Source of the DNA: JAVBNJ01 sp031551625
GTDB taxonomy: Bacteria > Bacteroidota > Bacteroidia > Bacteroidales > UBA932
Assembly: GCA_031551625.1 (NCBI GenBank)
Contig: JAVBNJ010000138.1
Coordinates: forward strand, 1 to 8,374
Direction: 5' to 3'
DNA: 8,374 bases
Made by a program: the position numbers and the translations under genes. Of this stretch, positions 1-6,084 are shown one piece after another (within the stretch, counting starts at the first letter, position 1; each line of letters opens with the position of its first letter). The notes under the pieces were generated by a model. That model was not told the DNA's origin and made no database searches. It saw only the letters and a list, made by a program, of their open reading frames with translations.

Positions 1-60
1 CACGAAGTGGAAACATCTCCTGCGGAACGTACTCATTCATTAATTGCATAGTTAGTTAAC
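1..60. other. Unassigned window edge, possible end or start of a neighbouring gene
   Basis: This edge is too short to assign. On the + strand, one frame runs from the edge to a TAG at 49-51 and would be the last 16 codons of an upstream gene; the other two frames also run open to stops at 41-43 and 57-59. On the - strand, an ATG at 49-47 (or 40-38, same frame) opens a frame running off the edge, reading MQLMNEYVPQEMFPLR, with an in-frame TAA three codons upstream and no Shine-Dalgarno. I recognise none of these peptides. Either a divergent gene start or a tandem gene end is possible. Confidence 0.25.
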
Positions 61-80
61 TAAGTCTTTAGTTTTATTTA

Positions 81-175
81 CGTAGCATTGGGGTTGTTTT
101 CAAATCCGCGTAAATCCGTCTAATCGGTGTCATCCGCGTTCCATCAACAAACAAACACAACAACCCCGCGCTACG
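81..175. repeat. 95-bp element with terminal inverted repeats (MITE-like)
   Basis: The left end (81-98) reads CGTAGC, three bases, then GGGGTTGTT. The right end (159-175) is its reverse complement with a two-base spacer: AACAACCCC, GC, GCTACG. ATTTA occurs directly outside both ends (76-80 and 176-180), as a 5-bp target duplication would, although ATTTA is a cheap match in DNA this AT-rich. The interior (102-140) is a degenerate 9-10-nt tandem repeat around AATCCGCGT. It is too short to encode a transposase, so any mobility would be in trans. It could also be a transcribed hairpin or an intergenic repeat with no mobility. Confidence 0.5.
102..140. repeat. Degenerate 9-10-nt tandem repeat (AATCCGCGT type)
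   Basis: ATC triplets at 104, 114, 123 and 132 each begin a unit close to AATCCGYGT (ATCCGCGT, ATCCGTCT, ATCGGTGT, ATCCGCGT). The spacing is 10, 9 and 9 bases, close to one helical turn. The wording matches a type of intergenic repeat that I recall from many environmental and host-associated Bacteroidota. No function can be read from it. It forms the core of the terminal-inverted-repeat element at 81-175. Confidence 0.6.
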
Positions 176-203
176 ATTTATTTTTCGTTGCCTTTCTCGT
201 TTC

Positions 204-230
204 AATTTGTGTTAATCCGTGTAATCTGTT
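204..230. repeat. Second copy of the 9-10-nt degenerate repeat
   Basis: Units AATTTGTGT, AATCCGTGT and AATCTGTTT begin at 204, 214 and 223, the same spacing and the same core as the block at 102-140. This copy has no terminal inverted repeats around it, so the core appears to be dispersed independently of the 81-175 element. Confidence 0.55.
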
Positions 231-260
231 TCACACCTGTGGACAAAACCGAAACGTGGA

Positions 261-395
261 CTTTTAACTTACTACGAAAGAAGGTTCAGGAATAACCCAT
301 ACATGAAATAAGTAAAAATCCACGTCACACGTGTGATAAAACTTACTTTTATTCATGTATAGTGAAAATTTTCCTGATTTTCTTTCGAATAAAAG
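261..395. repeat. Large nested imperfect inverted repeat
   Basis: A set of paired arms is concentric on about position 330: CGAAAGAA (275-282) with TTCTTTCG (380-387); TCAGGAA (286-292) with TTCCTGA (371-377); ATACATGAA (299-307) with TTCATGTAT (352-360); AAGTAA (310-315) with TTACTT (343-348). The centre is the perfect 12-bp palindrome TCACACGTGTGA (325-336). A looser outer pair, CTTTTA (261-266) with TAAAAG (390-395), extends it. Spacers between arms differ by a few bases, as in a decayed palindrome. There is no T-tract, so it is not an obvious terminator. Candidates are a miniature inverted-repeat element, a dimeric-regulator site at the 12-bp core, or a structured RNA. Confidence 0.55.
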
Positions 396-431
396 CTTTT
401 ACCGAGCTGCAAAAAGAACGTTGTTCGTACG

Positions 432-450
432 TTTAAATTTTTAATTTAAA
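432..450. repeat. All-A/T 8-bp inverted repeat
   Basis: TTTAAATT (432-439) and AATTTAAA (443-450) pair across a TTT loop. It lies about 105 bases upstream of the clpC -7 box. Its stem contains no G or C, so an RNA hairpin would be weak; bent or easily melted DNA is as likely. Nearby, GAAC (416-419) and GTTC (423-426) form another small dyad. Confidence 0.3.
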
Positions 451-515
451 AAAATCTTTAAACCCAAGAATCTATTGCAAATGTATTACTTTATTTTTAA
501 TTACCAAATAGTATA

Positions 516-562
516 GTGTTAAAAAAGTGTTAACGGAACGTGGCATATCTTTTGTACTTTTG
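516..562 (+). promoter_or_regulatory. Predicted clpC promoter with upstream direct repeats
   Basis: TACTTTTG at 555-562 matches the Bacteroidota -7 consensus TAnnTTTG exactly and lies about 75 bases before the clpC start. The -33 side is weak: TGTTAAC at 528-534 has no clean TTG. GTGTTAA occurs twice, at 516-522 and 527-533, 11 bp apart, so the copies would sit on the same face of the helix just upstream of or over the -33 region. That is where an activator or repressor could bind. Promoter identity is from motif match only. Confidence 0.6.
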
Positions 563-624
563 TAAGGCAGTTAGTAAATAATTCTTTAACATATATATTA
601 TTTATATACTAAAGAACAATAAAT

Positions 625-636
625 TAGGAGAATTAC
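625..636 (+). promoter_or_regulatory. Strong ribosome binding site of clpC
   Basis: AGGAG at 626-630 lies six bases before the ATG at 637. Bacteroidota generally make little use of Shine-Dalgarno pairing and none is seen before the other three genes here, so this site stands out. It supports ATG 637 as the start and hints at high or independently controlled translation. Confidence 0.7.
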
Positions 637-3168
637 ATGGAACTGAAACTATCCCCCGAAGTAAACCAGATAATCAATTACAGCCGCGAAGAAGCCATGC
701 GGCTCGGAAATTATGTCATAGAACCCGAACACCTGATGCTGGGTATTATCCGGCAACAATACAGCGACGCAACCAAAGTGATGGCTGCGCTGGGTGTCAA
801 CATCGGGTTGTTCAAACGGTCGCTGGAACTGGCGCTACGCAACGAAACCCCCATTCCCTACGAAGAAACCAACAAACTGGTCTATTCCAAAGGAGCCGAT
901 AAGGTAATGCGGCAAACCTACCTCGAAGGCTTGGCCTTCAAAACCGAGGTGCCTTTGCCGGAACATTTGCTGTTGGCCATTCTGCGCGAAGATAAATCGC
1001 TGACCGTGCAACTGCTGTCGAAAATAAACATCGGCTACAAGACGGTATACGACAAATTGATGAACAAAGATTTTATGAATAGCCCCGATACTCCGGCGGC
1101 ACCACAAGGGCTTACGGACTACGATGAATATAACGGAGAGGCGCCGGCCAACCAGCAACCGCAGCAGCCGCAACAACAAAAGCCTGCCGCCTCTACACCG
1201 CAGAAACAGCAAAGCGATACACCTATCCTCGATAATTTCGGAATCGACCTCACGCAGGCAGCTACCGACGGCAAACTCGACCCGGTGGTGGGACGCGACA
1301 GGGAGATTGAGCGGTTGGCACAAATCCTTACGCGCCGCAAGAAAAACAACCCTATCCTGATTGGCGAACCGGGTGTCGGCAAATCAGCCATAGCCGAGGG
1401 ATTGGCGTTGCGCATTGCCCATAAACAAGTATCGCGCGTACTGCTCGGCAAGCGCATCATAGCATTAGACGTGGGTGCCATTGTGGCAGGTACCAAATAC
1501 CGTGGTCAGTTTGAAGAACGGATGAAAGGCATCCTGAATGAAATGAACAAAAATGGAAATATTATCTTGTTCATAGATGAAATACACACCATTGTGGGCG
1601 CAGGCGGCGCAGGCGGTTCGCTTGATGCCGCCAATATGTTGAAGCCTGCACTGGCGCGTGGCGAACTGCAATGCATCGGCGCTACCACACTCGACGAATA
1701 CCGCGAATACGTGGAAAAAGACGGAGCGCTCGAACGCCGTTTCCAAAAAATAATGGTGGAGCCTACGTCGCCCGAAGAGACACTGGAAATATTACATAAT
1801 ATAAAAGAACGCTACGAGAAACACCATAATGTAACATATACAGAAGATGCGTTGAAGGCCTGCGTATCGCTCACGCAACGTTATATTACCGACCGTTGCT
1901 TGCCCGATAAGGCCATTGATGCACTCGACGAGGCGGGTTCGCGCATGCACATTGCTCATATTACAATGCCCGAAAATATTGTAACCCTCGAAACAGAATT
2001 GGAAACTCTCCGTGAACAAAAACGGGAAGTGGCCAAGCGCCAACAGTTCGAAGAAGCAGCTGAACTGCGAGACAAAGAAGTAATAAAACAACAAGAGCTT
2101 GACACGCTACTCAGGCAGTGGGACGAGGAACAATCAACTCATCGCCAAATGGTCGATGCCGAGCAAGTTGCCGAAGTGGTATCGATGATTGCCAACGTGC
2201 CCATTCACCGTATTGCAGAAGCCGAAGGGCAACGCTTGTTGCACATGGGCGATGAATTAAAAAAACGAGTTATCGGGCAAGATGAAGCCATCGACAAAGT
2301 GGTACGTGCCATTCGCCGCAACCGCGCCGGACTAAAAGACCCGAACAAACCGATTGGTACATTCATTTTCCTCGGGCCCACAGGTGTTGGTAAAACCCAG
2401 TTGGCCAAAGAAATTGCCGAATACATGTTCGATTCGCCCGACAACATTGTGCGGATTGACATGAGCGAATATATGGAAAAATATGCTTTGAGCCGCTTGA
2501 TTGGCGCGCCTCCGGGCTATGTGGGCTACGAAGAAGGCGGCCAGTTGACCGAACGCATCCGCCGCAAACCTTATGCCGTGGTGCTGCTCGACGAAATTGA
2601 GAAAGCACATCCCGATATCTTCAACCTGTTGCTGCAAGTGTTCGACGAAGGCCGCTTGACCGACAGCAACGGCCGCTATGTAGATTTCCGCAACACAGTG
2701 CTTATCATGACATCAAACCTTGGTAGCCGCGAACTGAAAGAGTTTGGCCAGGGCGTGGGCTTTGCCACCGCCACCAAGCGCGACACCGCCGAGAACACGC
2801 GCGGCATTATCGACAAGGCACTGCAACGCGCCTTTGCTCCGGAGTTCCTGAACCGTGTGGACGATCAAATCCTGTTCCACGAACTGACAAAAGAAAATAT
2901 CTTCAAAATTATTGATATTGAATTGGGGCACCTCTACAAACGCATTGAACAGGCCGGCTACGAAGTGGAAATTACCGAAGAAGCCAAAAACTTTGTGGCC
3001 GAAATGGGGTACGATAGCAAATACGGTGCGCGTCCGTTGAAACGTGCTATCCAAAAATATTTGGAAGACAATTTGGCTGAAGCTATCATCCGCCTGCAAG
3101 TGAACCCCGGACAAAAAATGAAAGTATCGCTCAACGAAGAAAAGAACGATGTCGTAGTAACAGTTTAG
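637..3168 (+). CDS. clpC: ClpC-type AAA+ unfoldase, ATPase subunit of Clp protease
   Basis: This is the hexameric unfoldase that feeds proteins into the ClpP peptidase in the cytoplasm. Residues 1-145 form the paired Clp-N domain. A Pro/Gln-rich linker follows (about 165-195). The first ATPase ring has Walker A GEPGVGKS (243-250), Walker B with DE at 314-315, and the arginine-finger region LERRF (365-369). A short middle segment carries a UVR-like motif FEEAAELRDKE (471-481). This short middle domain marks ClpC and argues against ClpB, whose coiled coil is much longer. The second ring has Walker A GPTGVGKT (580-587), Walker B DE (652-653) and sensor 2 GARPLKR (797-803). VGF at 707-709 sits where the ClpP-docking loop is expected. 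At 843 aa it is normal to slightly long for the family. The start is set by the AGGAG six bases upstream. No ctsR, mcsA or mcsB lies beside it, unlike in Firmicutes. Confidence 0.96.
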   Translation: MELKLSPEVNQIINYSREEAMRLGNYVIEPEHLMLGIIRQQYSDATKVMAALGVNIGLFKRSLELALRNETPIPYEETNKLVYSKGADKVMRQTYLEGLAFKTEVPLPEHLLLAILREDKSLTVQLLSKINIGYKTVYDKLMNKDFMNSPDTPAAPQGLTDYDEYNGEAPANQQPQQPQQQKPAASTPQKQQSDTPILDNFGIDLTQAATDGKLDPVVGRDREIERLAQILTRRKKNNPILIGEPGVGKSAIAEGLALRIAHKQVSRVLLGKRIIALDVGAIVAGTKYRGQFEERMKGILNEMNKNGNIILFIDEIHTIVGAGGAGGSLDAANMLKPALARGELQCIGATTLDEYREYVEKDGALERRFQKIMVEPTSPEETLEILHNIKERYEKHHNVTYTEDALKACVSLTQRYITDRCLPDKAIDALDEAGSRMHIAHITMPENIVTLETELETLREQKREVAKRQQFEEAAELRDKEVIKQQELDTLLRQWDEEQSTHRQMVDAEQVAEVVSMIANVPIHRIAEAEGQRLLHMGDELKKRVIGQDEAIDKVVRAIRRNRAGLKDPNKPIGTFIFLGPTGVGKTQLAKEIAEYMFDSPDNIVRIDMSEYMEKYALSRLIGAPPGYVGYEEGGQLTERIRRKPYAVVLLDEIEKAHPDIFNLLLQVFDEGRLTDSNGRYVDFRNTVLIMTSNLGSRELKEFGQGVGFATATKRDTAENTRGIIDKALQRAFAPEFLNRVDDQILFHELTKENIFKIIDIELGHLYKRIEQAGYEVEITEEAKNFVAEMGYDSKYGARPLKRAIQKYLEDNLAEAIIRLQVNPGQKMKVSLNEEKNDVVVTV

Positions 3169-3169
3169 C

Positions 3170-3184
3170 GGAACGAAGCAATCT
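3170..3184. repeat. Fragment of a dispersed GGAACGAAGCAATC-type repeat
   Basis: GGAACGAAGCAATCT begins two bases after the clpC stop codon. It resembles the core of a dispersed repeat that I recall, from many bacterial genomes, as approximately CATTGCGAGGAACGAAGCAATC. A fuller, diverged relative is at 7551-7579 in this window, sharing GGAACGAAG. The identification rests on recall and on these two copies only. Confidence 0.4.
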
Positions 3185-3203
3185 ACCCACATTACAAAAA
3201 AGT

Positions 3204-3242
3204 AAAGCCCACAATATTTCGTATAAAAATATTGTGGGCTTT
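3204..3242 (+). terminator. 16-bp perfect hairpin downstream of clpC
   Basis: AAAGCCCACAATATTT (3204-3219) and its exact reverse complement (3227-3242) flank a seven-base loop, CGTATAA, 36 bases after the clpC stop. The long stem with a G/C-rich base is a convincing rho-independent terminator core. On the + strand the 3' tail is GTGTCTTTGTGG, a poor U-tract apart from the three T's that close the stem. On the - strand the tail is ACTTTTTTG, a good one. It probably terminates clpC and could work in both directions. Confidence 0.75.
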
Positions 3243-3278
3243 GTGTCTTTGTGGAAATAAATATATTTAAAAATATAG

Positions 3279-3286
3279 TATCTTTG
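3279..3286 (+). promoter_or_regulatory. Predicted -7 box for the Ca2+ ATPase gene
   Basis: TATCTTTG matches TAnnTTTG exactly and lies downstream of the clpC hairpin. TTTG at 3248-3251 is the nearest -33-like sequence, but its 27-base spacer is longer than the usual 19-21 or so. If used, it gives a 5' untranslated region of about 180 bases that contains the 3421-3453 dyad. TCCGTAAAAA follows this box (3299-3308), as it also does the ahcY box (6067-6076). Confidence 0.5.
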
Positions 3287-3420
3287 TTTGCTTTTTGATC
3301 CGTAAAAACGATGGAGCAAAAGCTGTTTGGAACTTGTTTACAGGCAAAAACAAAGTGATTGATAAAATAGCATATTTTCATAATTAAAATAATAAAGTAT
3401 AGTTATTTATATAAAAATAT

Positions 3421-3453
3421 AACAATTTTGTTTTAATATAAAACAAAATTGTT
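3421..3453. promoter_or_regulatory. 14-bp perfect inverted repeat before the Ca2+ ATPase start
   Basis: AACAATTTTGTTTT (3421-3434) and its exact reverse complement (3440-3453) flank a five-base loop, AATAT. It ends 18 bases before the ATG at 3472. In DNA it could be an operator for a dimeric regulator. In RNA it would be a hairpin close to the start codon that could affect translation initiation. It has no terminator-like T-tract on the + strand (tail TCAAAGC). Which regulator, if any, cannot be told. Confidence 0.5.
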
Positions 3454-3471
3454 TCAAAGCAATATAAAAAT

Positions 3472-6048
3472 ATGATATACAAAGGATTGAATAATATAGA
3501 GGTCGAACAGAGCCGGAATGCTCACGGCAGCAATATTTTGACCCCGCCGCCGAGTATTCCGTGGTGGAAATTGCTCTTCGAAAAGTTCAAAGACCCTATC
3601 ATTATTTTGCTGCTTTTTGCCGCTATTGTGGCGCTCATTGCCGGATACTTTGAGCACTCGTATGCCGAAGGGTTGGGTATTTTACTGGCCATTATCCTGG
3701 CTACCACCATCGGCTTTTTCAACGAATATAAAGCGGGCAAAGAATTTGATATCCTGAATCAGGTAAACAATGACACGGCTGTAAAGGTTGTCCGTAACGG
3801 GGAGCCGGTCGAAATTCCCAAGCGCGATGTGGTGGTGGGCGATATTGTGCTGCTCGAGCAAGGCGACGAAGTGCCTGCCGACGGTACCCTGCTCGAAGCC
3901 ATAGCGCTATCCGTCAACGAATCGGCGCTCAATGGCGAGTCGTTGCCATCGCGCAAAACAGCCGATCCGGTGGCCGACTACAAAACAGCCTATTCGCCAA
4001 ACGTTGTGCTGCGTAGCACCACCGTGTCCGAAGGGCAAGGCACCATGCAAGTCTCCACTGTGGGCGACGCTACCGAAATTGGCCGCACTGCCCGCGAAGC
4101 CACCGAAATAAGTGGAGAGGAGACACCTCTTAATAAACAACTTAACCGCCTGACAAAGATTATCGGGAAGGCGGGATTTGCCATTGCCGGCAGCACCTTT
4201 TTGCTATTGGTATTACGCGATTACTTGGGCGGCGGCCTTGCGTTCGAATGGTCGTTTGCTACACTCAACACACTCCTCACCTATTTTATGATTGCCGTAA
4301 CGCTCATTGTGGTATCGGTGCCCGAAGGGTTGCCCATGAGTGTAACCATGAGCCTTGCATATAGTATGCGGAAAATGACGCGAACTAATAATTTAGTCCG
4401 GCGTATGCATGCATGTGAAACGATGGGCGCCACCACTGTAATCTGTACTGACAAAACAGGTACGCTTACGCAAAATAAAATGAGCGTGCAAGCATCCTAC
4501 TTTCCGGCGATTCCGGCAGACGAGAAGATTAACAACTTGGTCAGCCATGCTATTGCCGCCAATTCTACGGCTCACCTGAACGGTACGCATGCCGTGGGCA
4601 ACCCCACCGAAGGCGCATTGCTGCTTTGGTTGCAGGCGCAGGGTGCGAATTACACTATTATCCGCGAACAAGTGAAAGTGGTGGAACGCTCACTATTCTC
4701 CACCGAAAAGAAATACATGGCCTCGCACGTGCGCCTGAACGATGGCGATGAATTTATTTTTATAAAAGGCGCACCCGAAATTATTTTAGGAAAATGCGCG
4801 ACCGGCACCGTTCCAACGGATGTGCCTGCATGGCTTGCCAGCCACCAGCAGCGCGCCATGCGCACACTTGCACTGGCCTACCGTAAACCGGGCTCCTACC
4901 CTGCCGGCACACTCGACGAGCAGTTGCAGGGCTTGACTTTCCTTGGTATTGTGGCCATTGCCGACCCGGTGCGCGACGATGTGGGCGACGCCATTAAGGA
5001 ATGCCTGCGCGCCGGCGTAAAGGTAAAAATAGTAACGGGCGATACTTCGGCTACCGCCATTGAGATTGCCCGGCAAATAGGACTGTGGCTACCGACCGAC
5101 CAGCCCAGCCGCCACATCACGGGCAGCGACTTTGCCGCTTTGCCCGACGACAAAGCAAAGCAAGTGGCGCGGCATATTAAAATAATGTCGCGTGCCCGGC
5201 CTACCGACAAACTGCGACTGGTGAAAATGCTGCAACAAAGCCGCCAGGTGGTGGCTGTTACCGGCGACGGCACCAACGACGCCCCTGCTCTCAACTATGC
5301 CAACGTGGGCCTATCAATGGGTTCGGGCACATCAGTGGCCAAAAGCGCCAGCGATATTATTTTGTTGGACGATTCGTTCAACAGCATCGTGAATGCCGTA
5401 CGCTGGGGGCGTTCGCTCTACCGCAATATCCAACGCTTCCTGCAATTCCAGTTAACTATTAACGTGATAGCGCTGTTAGTAGCCTTCATCGGGCCGTTTA
5501 TCGGAGTGAAACTGCCGCTTACCGTTACACAAATGCTGTGGGTCAACCTCATTATGGACACCTTTGCCGCGCTGGCACTGGCTACCGAGCCGCCCGACAA
5601 TACGCTGATGAAGCTCAAGCCGCGCCGCTCGTCGGCATTCATCATTACGCGAAACATGGCTATCAATATTTTTGCACAGGCCGGTATCTTTTTGGTTATA
5701 CTGTTGGGATTGCTGGCATGGTTCGGTAAAGACGACACAAATCTGAACCTGTACGAGCAATCGTTGTTCTTTACCACCTTTGTAATGCTGCAATTCTGGA
5801 ACCTGTTCAACGCCCGCACCATTGGCACCAACCATTCGGCTTTCCGCAACCTGCGCGAGAGCCGTCCATTCCTGGGCATTGTGCTGTTGATACTTGTGCT
5901 GCAATTTATAATTGTAACATGGGGCGGCTCGCTGTTCCGCACCACCCCGCTTAGTTTACAGCATTGGCTGCTTATAATCGGCAGCACTTCAATGGTGCTG
6001 TGGTTTGGCGAAATACGCCGCGCACTGGCACGACAAAAAAGCAAGTAA
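3472..6048 (+). CDS. PMCA-type (P2B) Ca2+-transporting P-type ATPase
   Basis: This is an inner-membrane pump, most likely exporting Ca2+ from the cytoplasm at the cost of ATP. The phosphorylated aspartate is D327 in CTDKTGTLT. The nucleotide domain has KGAPE (432-436), and the hinge has TGDGTNDAPAL (597-607). M4 carries VPEGLP (283-288), M5 reads FLQFQLTINVIALLVAF (656-672), and M6 has N692 and D696. That set matches plasma-membrane Ca2+ ATPases, which bind one Ca2+, more closely than SERCA. About ten membrane helices are visible: 43-60, 66-84, 233-249, 268-288, 656-676, 684-704, 728-750, 764-780, 800-816 and 830-846. The actuator loop reads LNGES (153-157) where the family usually has TGES; the catalytic E156 is kept. 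There is no calmodulin-binding tail. Length (858 aa) is normal for a bacterial member. There is no clear ribosome binding site. Ca2+ is inferred; Mn2+ is the main alternative. Confidence 0.92.
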   Translation: MIYKGLNNIEVEQSRNAHGSNILTPPPSIPWWKLLFEKFKDPIIILLLFAAIVALIAGYFEHSYAEGLGILLAIILATTIGFFNEYKAGKEFDILNQVNNDTAVKVVRNGEPVEIPKRDVVVGDIVLLEQGDEVPADGTLLEAIALSVNESALNGESLPSRKTADPVADYKTAYSPNVVLRSTTVSEGQGTMQVSTVGDATEIGRTAREATEISGEETPLNKQLNRLTKIIGKAGFAIAGSTFLLLVLRDYLGGGLAFEWSFATLNTLLTYFMIAVTLIVVSVPEGLPMSVTMSLAYSMRKMTRTNNLVRRMHACETMGATTVICTDKTGTLTQNKMSVQASYFPAIPADEKINNLVSHAIAANSTAHLNGTHAVGNPTEGALLLWLQAQGANYTIIREQVKVVERSLFSTEKKYMASHVRLNDGDEFIFIKGAPEIILGKCATGTVPTDVPAWLASHQQRAMRTLALAYRKPGSYPAGTLDEQLQGLTFLGIVAIADPVRDDVGDAIKECLRAGVKVKIVTGDTSATAIEIARQIGLWLPTDQPSRHITGSDFAALPDDKAKQVARHIKIMSRARPTDKLRLVKMLQQSRQVVAVTGDGTNDAPALNYANVGLSMGSGTSVAKSASDIILLDDSFNSIVNAVRWGRSLYRNIQRFLQFQLTINVIALLVAFIGPFIGVKLPLTVTQMLWVNLIMDTFAALALATEPPDNTLMKLKPRRSSAFIITRNMAINIFAQAGIFLVILLGLLAWFGKDDTNLNLYEQSLFFTTFVMLQFWNLFNARTIGTNHSAFRNLRESRPFLGIVLLILVLQFIIVTWGGSLFRTTPLSLQHWLLIIGSTSMVLWFGEIRRALARQKSK

Positions 6049-6055
6049 TTTTTTG

Positions 6056-6063
6056 TACCTTTG
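6056..6063 (+). promoter_or_regulatory. Predicted ahcY promoter (-7 box)
   Basis: TACCTTTG matches the Bacteroidota TAnnTTTG consensus exactly. It lies eight bases after the ATPase stop and 21 bases before the ahcY ATG. No clear -33 TTG is seen in the 3' end of the ATPase gene. It suggests that ahcY is transcribed on its own, with a very short 5' leader, rather than only as read-through from the pump gene. Confidence 0.6.
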
Positions 6064-6084
6064 CGCTCCGTAAAAAAATAGACT

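Larger units (their letters stand above)
3169..3471. other. 303-base gap between clpC and the Ca2+ ATPase gene
   Basis: The gap holds, in order, a repeat fragment, a 16-bp hairpin, a TAnnTTTG box and a 14-bp dyad, each listed separately. A 15-codon frame, ATG 3311 to TGA 3358 (MEQKLFGTCLQAKTK), begins 25 bases after the -7 box and could be a leader peptide. It has no ribosome binding site and no recognisable attenuator follows it, so it is not called as a gene. The stretch 3359-3420 is almost pure A/T with nothing recognisable. Confidence 0.5.

Noticed and set aside
81..240. CRISPR array from the repeated AATCCG units
   Set aside because: Units are 9-10 bases, degenerate and directly abutting, with no spacers and no cas genes nearby.
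1145..1215. CAR-rich repetitive stretch in clpC
   Set aside because: It encodes the Pro/Gln-rich linker between the N domain and the first ATPase ring, a normal low-complexity linker in ClpC proteins.
3311..3358. 15-codon leader peptide before the Ca2+ ATPase gene
   Set aside because: No ribosome binding site, no run of regulatory codons and no attenuator structure directly after it; chance frames of this size are common.
2713..3381. 222-codon open frame on the - strand over the end of clpC and the following gap
   Set aside because: It lies opposite strongly conserved AAA+ motifs, its translation resembles no known family, and its upstream part is AT-rich gap DNA. It is a shadow of clpC.
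4405..4414. ATGCATGCAT palindrome in the ATPase gene
   Set aside because: It encodes part of the conserved stretch before the phosphorylation site; codon content explains it.
5418..6044. 208-codon open frame on the - strand over the end of the Ca2+ ATPase gene
   Set aside because: It is antisense to the conserved transmembrane half of the pump, with low-complexity composition and no recognisable domain.
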